Source of the DNA: Devosia sp. A16
Lineage (GTDB): Bacteria; Pseudomonadota; Alphaproteobacteria; Rhizobiales; Devosiaceae
DNA length: 64,000 nt
Reading direction: 5' to 3'
NCBI RefSeq assembly: GCF_001402915.1
Contig: NZ_CP012945.1
Location: 3,945,501 to 4,009,500, forward strand
Each line of letters begins with the position of its first letter. The stretch's first letter is position 1. A program made the position numbers and the translations under genes. Shown here one piece after another: positions 34,543-43,028 of this stretch. The notes below the pieces were generated by a model. It made no database searches. It saw only the letters and a list, made by a program, of their open reading frames with translations, and was not told the origin of the DNA.

Positions 34543-35352
34543 TTAGTCGCAGCAGTATTGATCGAAACATTCGCACTCGGGGGGCGGCTCCTCCACCGGA
34601 GCGGGGCCCGAGTCCGTATTGGCATCGAGCAGGCTGCGCGGCGTATCGGCCACGAACCCTTTGTGGAAGCACTCCTTGGCTTCCTCGACCCGGAACGCAC
34701 CCAGCAGCGGAGCCTGTGACTGAGCGTAGCGGAACGACGCCTTGAGCTCCTCGCGGGCGGCGCCCTTGACGTCGTCGGTGTGGCCGAGAATCTCGGAGCG
34801 TCCGAGGTCGTAGGCACCCAACTCGCAGGTGTCGTCGAGCGTTACGCAGGTCTTGTCGAGGTTACAGAGGATCACCTGGCCGTGGTACAGCAGCACCCGG
34901 GTTTCTTCGTTGCTCGAGTTGAAGTCGAACGAGGTGCCGCGCACCCCGATAGTGCCGGTCGGGGTCTTGATGATGTAGCGATCCTTGGGCGCTCGTCCGG
35001 TGGTAAAGCGGAATGTGCCCGAGAGCGCGTTGATGGCGAACTTGCCGGCCGAGTCGTCGTTGCGCAGCAGGTAGTCCTCGATCAGCAGCGCCGAGTTCGG
35101 GCCGACCACCAGTTCGGTCTGGTCGCTGAACTTGATCTGTACCTGCCCGTCCGCGCCGGTGACCACGCGGTCGCCGATGAACACATCTGCTCCGACGGTC
35201 AGCGTCTTGGTATCGGATTTGGTCTCGACGGCCGCCGCCGGCTTGACGCCGAGCGCCTTGCCGCTGGCAGCCAGAACGGAACCGGAGAAATGGAGAAAAC
35301 CGAGCGCAACGAGAGCGCAGGCGAGGGGGGCTCGCCATATCATCTTGTGCAT
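34543..35352 (-). CDS. Secreted FecR-domain protein with Cys-rich C-terminus
   Basis: Protein of 269 residues. A signal peptide (MHKMIWRAPLACALVALGFLHFSGSVLA) precedes a FecR domain: GDRVVTGADGQVQIKFSDQTELVVGPNSAL, then GTFRFTTGRAPKDRYIIKTPTGTIGVRGTSFDF. It lacks the cytosolic N-terminal helix and transmembrane segment of real FecR anti-sigma sensors, so it is likely a free periplasmic or surface protein. The C-terminus has several cysteines, including CECFDQYCCD. No sigma factor or TonB receptor is adjacent. Function unknown. Confidence 0.8.
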   Translation of the reverse strand: MHKMIWRAPLACALVALGFLHFSGSVLAASGKALGVKPAAAVETKSDTKTLTVGADVFIGDRVVTGADGQVQIKFSDQTELVVGPNSALLIEDYLLRNDDSAGKFAINALSGTFRFTTGRAPKDRYIIKTPTGTIGVRGTSFDFNSSNEETRVLLYHGQVILCNLDKTCVTLDDTCELGAYDLGRSEILGHTDDVKGAAREELKASFRYAQSQAPLLGAFRVEEAKECFHKGFVADTPRSLLDANTDSGPAPVEEPPPECECFDQYCCD

Positions 35353-35551
35353 ATGCGTCCTCAGCTATGCATTGACATGGATATCGCCCGGCCCCCCGGC
35401 GGGTACGACAGCTCGTCTACTACACAAGTATCAGGCCGGGCGCCAGCCCTGCAGGCATGCAAGCGCGACTTGCGAGGGTCGAGCCTGCTCGGGCCGCCGG
35501 ATCTGCGCCCGTAGCACTTCCCAGCAGGTCCGCGGGGCCCTATATCGCTGC

Positions 35552-35608
35552 CGTCGGGGACGGCCCGGCGATCCCTCGAGTTCATGCGGGACGGCCCGCG
35601 CAAAGGAG
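35552..35608 (+). promoter_or_regulatory. Guanidine-II (mini-ykkC) riboswitch upstream of gdx
   Basis: Two hairpins have identical ACGG loops. The first (35552-35570) pairs GGG/CCC around the loop, with one bulged G and four further pairs. The second (35585-35600) pairs TGCGGG with CCCGCG. They are 14 bases apart and followed at once by AAAGGAG (35602-35608), 7 bases before the gdx ATG. Paired ACGR-loop hairpins next to the Shine-Dalgarno and a guanidinium exporter are the definition of this riboswitch. Guanidine binding is expected to turn on translation. Confidence 0.85.
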
Positions 35609-35615
35609 CAGTCCC

Positions 35616-35930
35616 ATGGCCTGGGTCTTTCTCGTCATCGCCGGGTTACTTGAAGTGGTCTGGGCCATCGGCCTCAAATATACCGACGGGTTCACCCGGA
35701 TAGGGCCCACGGCGATCACCGTCGCCGCCATGGTTGCCAGCGTCGTCCTGCTGGGCGTCGCCTTGCGAGACTTGCCGGTTGGCACTGGCTACGCCATCTG
35801 GACCGGCATCGGCACCATCGGTACGGCGGTCCTTGGCATGCTGCTGTTCCAGGAGCCGGCGACCGCGCTCAGGCTCGCCAGCATCGGCCTGATCGTTGCC
35901 GGCATCGTCGGCCTCAAGCTGGTCAGCTGA
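35616..35930 (+). CDS. gdx: Guanidinium exporter Gdx (SMR family, formerly SugE)
   Basis: Protein of 104 residues with four transmembrane helices. The central Glu13 lies in [20 protein letters not shown], the signature that separates guanidinium exporters from EmrE-like drug pumps; the ending [12 protein letters not shown] is also typical. It works as a dual-topology dimer exchanging guanidinium for protons. The ATG at 35616 follows the riboswitch and a strong ribosome-binding site, which independently supports the substrate. Confidence 0.95.
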   Translation: MAWVFLVIAGLLEVVWAIGLKYTDGFTRIGPTAITVAAMVASVVLLGVALRDLPVGTGYAIWTGIGTIGTAVLGMLLFQEPATALRLASIGLIVAGIVGLKLVS

Positions 35931-36106
35931 GGCCTGAGGCACGGCGTGTTGCATAGGTGCCAGCTTACGCCACGAAAAATCGCGGATAACACAAAAGTTG
36001 ATGGAACCTTTTGCGGTTTTCCGTAACGTGACGGTGGGGGCTCCGTCATGCGGAGCTGATCCGCGCCGAGCGTCAGCGCATCTCGAAATGAAGGTAAAGG
36101 GGAGCC

Positions 36107-36298
36107 ATGCTGTTCCGCTCTGCTGAGGTCGTGTCTGTCCTCACGCTCGTCGTCGCTTTGATCATTGCCAAGCACTTGCCGTTTTTCGCCGGGCTGCCGC
36201 TGTCGCAGATGACCGGCATCGTCTGCTTCATGTTCGCGATCTATCTCAGCCTGCGCATCTACAATGCCGAGCTGAAGAAGATTCGCGCCGAGGAGTAG
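36107..36298 (+). CDS. Small membrane protein, unknown function
   Basis: Protein of 63 residues. Two hydrophobic segments (about 6-28 and 32-52) are followed by a charged C-terminus, NAELKKIRAEE. AAAGGGGAGCC lies immediately before the ATG, so it is likely expressed. It may be a small inner-membrane hairpin protein. No family recognised. Confidence 0.65.
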   Translation: MLFRSAEVVSVLTLVVALIIAKHLPFFAGLPLSQMTGIVCFMFAIYLSLRIYNAELKKIRAEE

Positions 36299-36306
36299 GC
36301 GACGGA

Positions 36307-36579
36307 CTAGTAGTCCATCGCCTCATCTCTGCCTTCGAGGACGTCGCCGCGTACTGCCTCGATGGCCTTCCGGCATGGCTCGGACAATGTCGATACATTG
36401 TCGCGAAGGCATTGCGCCAGCTGGCCGTCGCCGGGCTTCCGATCGCCGCAGGTGGCTCGGAAGTCTGCCTGGCAGGCGCGTCTCAGTTCCATTTTCTGCA
36501 CTAGACTCAGTCCTGCTGCCTCGACGCCCGTCGCTGCGAGCAGCAAGCCGGCGATAACCGATACGAGAACCCGTTTCAT
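36307..36579 (-). CDS. Small secreted Cys-rich-repeat protein
   Basis: Protein of 90 residues with a signal peptide (MKRVLVSVIAGLLLAATGVEA). The mature part, RRACQADFRATCGDRKPGDGQLAQCLRDNVSTLSEPCRKAI, matches the Cys-rich repeat found in the Golgi apparatus protein 1 family, with C-x6-C and C-x10-C spacing. In bacteria these are periplasmic and of unknown role. AAGGAG is 6 bases before the ATG at 36579. Longer upstream in-frame starts do not look real. Confidence 0.8.
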   Translation of the reverse strand: MKRVLVSVIAGLLLAATGVEAAGLSLVQKMELRRACQADFRATCGDRKPGDGQLAQCLRDNVSTLSEPCRKAIEAVRGDVLEGRDEAMDY

Positions 36580-36671
36580 CGCGAACTCCTTGAGTGAATA
36601 AGAAAAGCGGGGGGAGGGCCGGCGATTGGGGTCTCGAGCGGCTCCCCCCGCTCTACGGCCGATCGGGCCGA

Positions 36672-36980
36672 TCAGTATGCCGTGACCCGGAAGCGGCGGC
36701 TGTGGCTGTTGCCGGCCGGGCCGGTTACGGTTCCCTTGCAGTCCCACTGCTCGTACGCCACGCGCACGCACATGCCCGAGCGCCGGAGCGTGTTGCCGTT
36801 GACGCCGGTGAGTTCGGATTCGCGGTAGCAGGCGCCCTGGAAGCAATAGACCTCTACCGAGCGCGTCAGGCTGCCGCGATTGGTATCGATGGTCACCTTG
36901 CGGTCCCAGGCCGAAGCGTTGCCGGCGCCACCGACCATGGCCGCCACGGCAAGGGTGAGAACGATGATGGGTTTGTGCAT
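36672..36980 (-). CDS. Small secreted protein with four cysteines, unknown function
   Basis: Protein of 102 residues with a signal peptide (MHKPIIVLTLAVAAMVGGAGNASA). The mature part is beta-rich with two C-containing pairs: VYCFQGACYRE and MCVRVAYEQWDCKG. It is probably periplasmic with two disulfides. GGGAGA lies before the ATG at 36980. It is divergent from the response regulator gene, and the spacer has OmpR-type direct repeats, so it may be a target of that system. Confidence 0.7.
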   Translation of the reverse strand: MHKPIIVLTLAVAAMVGGAGNASAWDRKVTIDTNRGSLTRSVEVYCFQGACYRESELTGVNGNTLRRSGMCVRVAYEQWDCKGTVTGPAGNSHSRRFRVTAY

Positions 36981-37024
36981 TTTCTGTCTCCCGATTGCGA
37001 TGGGGAGACGATGCGCCGGACTCT

Positions 37025-37070
37025 TTGCACCGCTGTTGCAGACCGGGCTGCTCATGTAACGATTTGTAAC
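37025..37070. promoter_or_regulatory. OmpR-type direct repeats between divergent genes
   Basis: TTGCA occurs at 37025-37029 and 37036-37040 (11-bp period). TGTAAC occurs at 37055-37060 and 37065-37070 (10-bp period). Tandem half-sites one helical turn apart are how OmpR/PhoB-family regulators bind. The repeats lie between the secreted protein gene (start 36980) and the response regulator gene (start 37165). Confidence 0.5.
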
Positions 37071-37164
37071 AGCGGTGGCGTGGCGGTTGTCGCATCGTCG
37101 GCATAGCCGCTACAGCGCTTGAGCCGTTGCCAGCCGTTGCGACGGACCAGACACCGGCTGCCTC

Positions 37165-37872
37165 ATGGACCAGACCCGCCTGCTCGTCATCGAGGACGAT
37201 CCTGACATCAGCGCGTTGCTTGCCGAATTCCTGTCGCGCGAGGGTTATGAAGTGCGCACCCTGCAGACCGGTCGGCTGGCGACGCAGACCGTCGCCGGCT
37301 TCTCGCCGGCATTGGTCATTCTGGATATCATGCTCCCCGGCGAGGACGGCTTTTCCGTCTGTCGCCGCATCCGAAGCGAAAGCGCCGTGCCTATCATCAT
37401 GCTGACGGCCAGATCGGACGACGTCGACAAGATCGTCGGCCTCGAACTCGGCGCCGACGACTATCTCGGCAAGCCGTTCAATCCGCGCGAATTGCTTGCG
37501 CGCATCCGCGCCCGGCTCCGGCGTTCATTGATACACGACAGGCCGAGCGCACGCCGCCGGGCGGTGGGTGAGCTCATCATCGACCTTGATGGTCGCGCCA
37601 TCTCCACGCGGAGCGGCACCGTGGTCGGCCTCACCACCGCGGAATACGATCTGCTCGCCTGCTTCATCGAGCACCCGCGCCGGGTCTTGTCGCGCGACCA
37701 GTTGCTCGACTGGACGCGCGGCCGTACGGCCGATCCTCTCGATCGCACTATCGACGTCACCGTCTCTCGCCTGCGCGCCCGCCTTGCGCCGGTTGCACCC
37801 AGCGTCGTCCAGGCCATCACCACCGTCCGCAATGGCGGCTATCTGTTCGCCATGCCGGTCGAGGACGCCTGA
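37165..37872 (+). CDS. OmpR-family two-component response regulator
   Basis: Protein of 235 residues. The receiver domain has the acidic pair in VIEDDPD, the phosphoacceptor Asp54 in VILDIMLPG and the conserved Lys in YLGKPFNPREL. The C-terminal winged helix (about 135-232) contains TTAEYDLLACFIEHPRRVLSRDQLLDWTRG and IDVTVSRLRARL. Its final bases overlap the next gene's ATG, so it is co-translated with the sensor kinase. The stimulus is unknown. Confidence 0.95.
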   Translation: MDQTRLLVIEDDPDISALLAEFLSREGYEVRTLQTGRLATQTVAGFSPALVILDIMLPGEDGFSVCRRIRSESAVPIIMLTARSDDVDKIVGLELGADDYLGKPFNPRELLARIRARLRRSLIHDRPSARRRAVGELIIDLDGRAISTRSGTVVGLTTAEYDLLACFIEHPRRVLSRDQLLDWTRGRTADPLDRTIDVTVSRLRARLAPVAPSVVQAITTVRNGGYLFAMPVEDA

Positions 37873-39200
37873 TGCGCCGCCTGCCGCTCTCCCTGCGGCT
37901 GGTGCTGATCGTCGCCGGCGCCATCTTCCTGCTCCAGATCGCGGCCTTTGCCGTGCAGGTGACCCGCGATGACGGCTTCACCCTTGGCGGGATTCGCCCG
38001 TCCTTCGCCCGCCAGGTGGTCAGCCTCGCCCGCCTGTTCGATCACCTGCCGCCGCTCCGCCGCGCCCTGGCGCTCGAGCTGCTCAACAACGCCCGTTTCG
38101 ATGTTGTCGTGCTCGACAACCCACCAGCTCCAGATCCTGGTGGCCTGCTCCTGGGTTGGAGCGCCCGCGTCACCGCGGATCGGATCGCCGCCGAGGGCCT
38201 CGACCGGGATCGCATCGAAGTCAGCAATGTCCGCTCGGGACGCGGCGAGGGCGAGGGGCCGCTGGCCCGCATGGTGGGCCGACACCTGCGTATCACCGTG
38301 GCGTTGCAGAATGGTGCCTACCTCGTCATCAACCCCGCGAGCGAAGTCGATTCCTACGTCTATGGCGGAATCCTGGGCGCGGTTGCGGCGCTTGTCGGGC
38401 TTCTCATTCTGGTCCTCGCCGTCATCCTGGTGTTCAGGGAGACGCGGCCGCTGGCAGCGCTCACCGCCAATGTCGAGGCCTTTGCCCGCACGGCCTCGCC
38501 GCGCGAGCTGGAACCGCGCGGGGCCTCCGACCTCCGTTCGCTGATCGGGGCCACCAACGCAATGCAGCATCAGATTGCGGCGCTGATCCGCAACCGCGCC
38601 CTCATCCTCGCCGGCATGTCGCATGACCTGCGCACCCAGGTGACCAAGCTTCGGTTGCGCCTCGAACTGCTGCCGTCGTCACCGGGCCGCGAGCAGGCCG
38701 TCGCCGACATCGAGGCCATGCAGGCGATGGTCGAGCAGGCGCTGGAGTTCGCCTCGATTGCCGACCGGCTCGGCGGGGGCAGGGCCGACGTCGCCGGCAC
38801 CCTCGACCGCATGCGCGCCGATCTTCCGGAACTGGGCTGGTCCGGTCACGCACCGCTCGCAGTCGCCATCGGGGAGCCGGCGTTGCGCCGCGTGCTCGAC
38901 AATCTCATCGGCAACGCCATCGCCTACGGCCGACGGGCCGATGTCAACCTGACCGCCACCGCCACGCAAGCTCGCATTGAGGTGGCCGATCGCGGTCCGG
39001 GCGTCCCGTTGGCAGAGCGCGAGCTCATCTTCGAGCCGTTCTACCGCATCGAAGGGTCGCGCAGTCGAACTCACGGCGGCACCGGTCTCGGCCTCGCGAT
39101 CGTCCGGCAGTTGGTCGACCGCCACGGCGGCCGGATCACCGTCTCGGATCGGCCCGGGGGCGGTGCGGTCTTCACGGTCTGGCTGCCTCTCGCAATCTGA
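37872..39200 (+). CDS. Two-component sensor histidine kinase
   Basis: Protein of 442 residues. Two transmembrane helices (about 9-30 and 157-183) enclose a periplasmic sensor of about 125 residues. A HAMP region follows, then the H-box MSHDLRTQVTKLRLRLE with the phosphoacceptor His. The ATPase domain has NLIGNAIAYG, VADRGPGVP and GTGLGLAIVRQLV. The H-box has Gln-Val where Pro-Leu is more usual (HDLRTPL). It partners the preceding response regulator. Confidence 0.94.
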   Translation: MRRLPLSLRLVLIVAGAIFLLQIAAFAVQVTRDDGFTLGGIRPSFARQVVSLARLFDHLPPLRRALALELLNNARFDVVVLDNPPAPDPGGLLLGWSARVTADRIAAEGLDRDRIEVSNVRSGRGEGEGPLARMVGRHLRITVALQNGAYLVINPASEVDSYVYGGILGAVAALVGLLILVLAVILVFRETRPLAALTANVEAFARTASPRELEPRGASDLRSLIGATNAMQHQIAALIRNRALILAGMSHDLRTQVTKLRLRLELLPSSPGREQAVADIEAMQAMVEQALEFASIADRLGGGRADVAGTLDRMRADLPELGWSGHAPLAVAIGEPALRRVLDNLIGNAIAYGRRADVNLTATATQARIEVADRGPGVPLAERELIFEPFYRIEGSRSRTHGGTGLGLAIVRQLVDRHGGRITVSDRPGGGAVFTVWLPLAI

Positions 39201-39265
39201 CAGCGGGAATCTCAGGGCAGCTTCACCCTGTCGTCGCACGACGCTGCGTGATAGATCTGCGCGCC

Positions 39266-41353
39266 ATGAACGCCGTCACCACGCCCCGCATTGCCCGCTC
39301 GGTTTGCCCGCACGATTGTCCGTCTACCTGCGCGCTCGATGTCGAGCTGATCGACGCTTCGACCATCGGCAGGGTCCGGGGCGCCAAGGATGATCCGTAC
39401 ACGGCGGGCGTCATCTGCGAGAAGGTGGCGCGCTACGCTGAGCGGATTCATCACCCGAACCGCCTGACCCATCCCCTTCGCCGCGTTGGCAAAAAGGGCT
39501 CCGGCGAATGGCAGCAGATCAGCTGGGACGAGGCTTTCGACGAGATCGTTGCGCGCTGGCTCAAGATCGAGCGGACCGACGGCCCTGAGGCCATCTGGCC
39601 CTATTTCTATGCCGGCACCATGGGCCACGTGCAACGTGACGGCATCGAGCGACTGCGGCATGCACGCGGCTACTCGCTGCAATACGATACCATCTGCACC
39701 GGCACCGCCTGGCCTGGTTTTATCGCCGGCACCGGCGTACTTGCTGGCCCCAACCCCGAGTCGATGGCCGAAAGCGATTGCGTCGTCATCTGGGGCACCA
39801 ACGCGGTCGCCACCCAGGTCAATGTGATGACCCACGCCGTCCGCGCCCGCAAGGAGCGCGGGGCGAAGATCGTTGCCATCGACATCTACCGCAACGGCAC
39901 CATGGAGCAGGCCGATATGGCGCTGGTGCTGCGCCCGGGCACCGACGGTGCGCTGGCGGTTGCGGTCATGCACATCCTTTTGCGCGACGGCCTCGCCGAC
40001 CGCGCCTACATGGCCGAGTACACCGATTTCTCGCCCGAGTTCGAGGCGCACCTCTCGACCCGCACGCCGGAGTGGGCGGCAGCGATCACCGGCCTGTCGG
40101 TGGCAGAGATCGAGGCCTTTGCCCGACTCGTCGGCACCACACCGAGAACCTATTTCCGCCTCGGCTACGGTTTCACGCGTCAGCGCAACGGCTCGACCTC
40201 GATGCATGCGGCGCTCTCGGTCGCGGCCATGACCGGCAGCTGGCAGCATGAGGGCGGCGGTGCCTTCCACTCCAATTCGGGCTCCTGGAAGCTCGACAAG
40301 TCGATGATCACCGGCGCCGACATGGGGCCGGGAGGGCGTGAGCTCGACATGAGCGAGATCGGCAAGGTGCTGACCGGCGACGTCAAGGCGCTGCACGGCG
40401 GTGGTCCGGTCAAGGCGCTGTTCATCCAGAACACCAACCCGGTCAATGTGAGCCCCGAGCAGGGGCTGACGCGCGCCGGGTTCATGCGCGACGACCTGTT
40501 CACCGTGGTGCACGAGCAGTTCATGACCGATACCGCCAAGCTCGCCGATATCGTGTTGCCGGCCACCATGTTCCTCGAGCACAACGATTATTATCGCCGC
40601 GGCGGTCACACGCGGCTGCTCTATGGCCCCAAGCTGGTCGAGGCACCGGGCGAGTGCCGCTCCAATTTCGAGGTGGTCAACGAACTGCTGCGCCGCCTCG
40701 GCTCCGACCATCCCTCGATGCACCTCAGCGATCGGCAGATGGTCGCCGAGACCTTCCGCCGTTCCAACTTCGGCGAGCTCGACGAGATCGAGAAGACCGG
40801 GTTCATCGATGGCGCCTGGCCGGCCGAGAAAGCTCGCTTCGTCGATGGCTTCGCCTGGCCGGACAAGCGCTATCGCTTCGAGCCGGATTGGGACGCCGTG
40901 GCGCGGCTCAAGGGTTACAACTGGGTCTGCGATCCCTCGGAGATGCCGCGCTTCGCCGACCACTGGGACGTCACCGAACGGGTCGACGCCGAAACGCCGT
41001 TCCGCCTTGCCACCAGTCCGTCACGCAGCTTCCTCAATTCCAGCTTCGCCGAGACCGCCGGCAGCCGGAAACGGCAGCCCGAGCCTACGGTGTTCGTGCA
41101 CCCCGAGGATGCGGCCGCACTCGGCATTGCCGACGGCGATCCGGTTACCCTGGGGAACCGTCGTGGCGAAGTGGCCCTCAAGGCGGTGTTTTTCGATGGC
41201 ATGCAGCGCGGCGTGCTGATCGCCGAGGGCATTCACCCCAACTCGGCGCATCGCAATGGCGTCGGCATCAATACGCTCATCGGTTCGGAGCAGGTACGTC
41301 CGTTCGGCGGCGCGGCCTTCCACGACACTGCGGTGTGGATCCGCCAAGGTTAG
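39266..41353 (+). CDS. Molybdopterin oxidoreductase family protein
   Basis: Protein of 695 residues. An N-terminal 4Fe-4S motif is formed by Cys14, Cys18, Cys22 and Cys51 (CPHDCPSTC ... GVICEK). The molybdopterin-binding core runs to about 550, with VVIWGTNAVATQVN, LFIQNTNPVNVSP and DIVLPATMFLEHNDYY. A dinucleotide-binding C-terminal domain holds VFVHPEDAAALGIADGDPVTLGNRRGEV. No Tat signal, so it is cytosolic. The substrate is unknown; formate-, nitrate- and thiosulfate-type relatives exist. An in-frame GTG at 39248 is the alternative start. Confidence 0.9.
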   Translation: MNAVTTPRIARSVCPHDCPSTCALDVELIDASTIGRVRGAKDDPYTAGVICEKVARYAERIHHPNRLTHPLRRVGKKGSGEWQQISWDEAFDEIVARWLKIERTDGPEAIWPYFYAGTMGHVQRDGIERLRHARGYSLQYDTICTGTAWPGFIAGTGVLAGPNPESMAESDCVVIWGTNAVATQVNVMTHAVRARKERGAKIVAIDIYRNGTMEQADMALVLRPGTDGALAVAVMHILLRDGLADRAYMAEYTDFSPEFEAHLSTRTPEWAAAITGLSVAEIEAFARLVGTTPRTYFRLGYGFTRQRNGSTSMHAALSVAAMTGSWQHEGGGAFHSNSGSWKLDKSMITGADMGPGGRELDMSEIGKVLTGDVKALHGGGPVKALFIQNTNPVNVSPEQGLTRAGFMRDDLFTVVHEQFMTDTAKLADIVLPATMFLEHNDYYRRGGHTRLLYGPKLVEAPGECRSNFEVVNELLRRLGSDHPSMHLSDRQMVAETFRRSNFGELDEIEKTGFIDGAWPAEKARFVDGFAWPDKRYRFEPDWDAVARLKGYNWVCDPSEMPRFADHWDVTERVDAETPFRLATSPSRSFLNSSFAETAGSRKRQPEPTVFVHPEDAAALGIADGDPVTLGNRRGEVALKAVFFDGMQRGVLIAEGIHPNSAHRNGVGINTLIGSEQVRPFGGAAFHDTAVWIRQG

Positions 41354-41356
41354 GGC

Positions 41357-42142
41357 TCAGGGACTGGTGCCGCCGCCGGCGCCATAGGCCTGCCAGAAGA
41401 ACCAGCCCGTGAGGCCGATGCCGTAGACGATGACGAGGCCGCGGATGAGCTGGGTCGGTATCCGCTTGGCGACGCGTGCGGCGACGTAACCGCCGATCGT
41501 CACCCCGACCAGTGCAATCGAGCCGTGATACCAGTCGATGGCGCCCGACAGGGCGAAGCGGATCACGCCCACCAGCGCCACCAGCGTCGAAATCCACAGC
41601 TTCAGGCCGTTCATGGCGTGGATGTCGGTGAAGCCGGCCAGAGCCAGGAAGGCCAAGAGCAGCACGCCGAGCCCGGCGTTGAAAAAGCCGCCATAAACGC
41701 AGATGCCGGCGAGCAGGGCGAACAACACCACCGCCCCGGCATGCCGGCCGCGACCCTCGCCGCCGGCCAGCCGGCGCACATGGCTGTTGATCCGCCCGCC
41801 GAAGGCGAAGAGCACCACGGCGAACAGCAGCAGCCATGGCACCACCAGCACAAAGGTCTCGTTGGAGACGCGCAGCAGCAGCTCGGCCCCGGCATAGCCG
41901 AACACCAGGGCAACAATGGTGTAGCCGATCAGCTTGTCGCGATGCGCCACAATCTCGCGCCAGAACCCGACGGCGCCGCTCGCATAGCCGGGAAAGCTCG
42001 CATAGGTGTTCGAGGCGTTGGCGATCACCGGCGGCACGCCGGCGAACAGCAGCGCCGGGAACAGCACGAACGAGCCGCCGCCGGCCAGCGTGTTGATGGT
42101 GCCGGCAATGAGTCCGGCGACGAAGAGCATGATCTCGGTCAT
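41357..42142 (-). CDS. Sulfite exporter TauE/SafE family permease
   Basis: Protein of 261 residues with about eight transmembrane helices. It starts with the first TauE repeat: LFVAGLIAGTINTLAGGGSFVLFPALLFAGVPPVIANASN, whose GxGGG and the NASN segment are family hallmarks. The second repeat is LLAGICVYGGFFNAGLGVLLLAFLAL with NGLKLW. Such proteins move sulfite, sulfoacetate or related anions. It is convergent with the molybdopterin gene, 3 bases apart; the pairing with an oxidoreductase may be chance. Confidence 0.9.
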   Translation of the reverse strand: MTEIMLFVAGLIAGTINTLAGGGSFVLFPALLFAGVPPVIANASNTYASFPGYASGAVGFWREIVAHRDKLIGYTIVALVFGYAGAELLLRVSNETFVLVVPWLLLFAVVLFAFGGRINSHVRRLAGGEGRGRHAGAVVLFALLAGICVYGGFFNAGLGVLLLAFLALAGFTDIHAMNGLKLWISTLVALVGVIRFALSGAIDWYHGSIALVGVTIGGYVAARVAKRIPTQLIRGLVIVYGIGLTGWFFWQAYGAGGGTSP

Positions 42143-42411
42143 GCCAGCTTCCTAGCTTGCCGGGCCATCCCGCTCCAACGAGAAACCGTGATCTTCGCCA
42201 TCACCGACGCGAATGGCCCGGCGTTGACAAAACCGTCCCGATCCACCACATGTCGCGCCGTGCTGCTGGCGCCTGCCGCTCGCCGGGTAAACCCGATGGT
42301 CAAGTCCAGCCGCGGATCATCCGTGACGCATCTCATGATCGCTCCCTTCGAGGCGGTTCATGGCAAGGCGAGCCCCATGAAGAAATCCGCCTCTTGTTGA
42401 AGAGGACCGAC

Positions 42412-42855
42412 ATGACTTTCTCTCTCGATACTCCCACGGCTGCCAGCTTCAAAGCCGAGGCCAAAGCGCTGCGCGCCGAGCGTGCGCTGGCCGGCACCCC
42501 GCTGGGGCAGGGCGCGGCGCTCGAAGAAATCGCCCGCCGTCACGGCTACCGCGACTGGAACACTGCGTCAGCCGCCATGCCGGAACGCGCGGTCAGCCCG
42601 GTGCAGGTTGGCCAGCGCGTCAAGGGCACCTACCTCGGCCAGTCGTTCATCGGCATGGTGATCGGGGTACAGCTGCTGGCCGACATGAATCACTACGAGG
42701 TGACGGTGAAGTTCGATCAGCCGGTGAACGTGTCGAAATCCGAGCTGATGGGCCCGATCTATCGCCAGCGCGTCCGGGCGACGGTCGATCTGCGCGGGAT
42801 CTCGGTGGCGCGCACCAGCGATGGTCAGCCGCATATGCGGCTCCGGCGCGCCTGA
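42412..42855 (+). CDS. Glyoxalase-superfamily related protein (Glyoxalase_8-like)
   Basis: Protein of 147 residues. The N-terminal helical region FKAEAKALRAERALAGTPLGQGAALEEIARRHGYRDWNT matches a short domain I know from proteins annotated as glyoxalase superfamily, where LGYRDWNT is nearly invariant. The C-terminal half is beta-rich (VGQRVKGTYLGQSFIGMVIGVQ), unlike the usual glyoxalase part. AGAGGACC lies just before the ATG at 42412. Function unknown. The 269 bases upstream hold no recognised gene. Confidence 0.65.
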   Translation: MTFSLDTPTAASFKAEAKALRAERALAGTPLGQGAALEEIARRHGYRDWNTASAAMPERAVSPVQVGQRVKGTYLGQSFIGMVIGVQLLADMNHYEVTVKFDQPVNVSKSELMGPIYRQRVRATVDLRGISVARTSDGQPHMRLRRA

Positions 42856-43028
42856 TCGGACGTTCGGGTTCTCCGAAGCCGAAGAATCGCTTTCAAGCGG
42901 CGGGGCTTGCTCCGCCGTTGTCATTTCCGAGTGCGGGTTGTCTTCCATCGGCAAGTGCCGATATATGGAGCCCTCATCTACCGGTGGCGTTCCGTCACCA
43001 GTTCTGCAGCAGCCACGGACTCCATCTG

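Noticed and set aside
36003-36027. EcfG-type general stress promoter (GGAAC and CGT) before 36107
   Set aside because: The spacing between GGAAC and the CGT element is 14 bases instead of the expected 16-17, and the -10 match is poor.
42412-42855. Functional glyoxalase or toxin-antitoxin component
   Set aside because: Only the short helical domain resembles the family; no metal-binding glyoxalase residues and no partner gene are visible.
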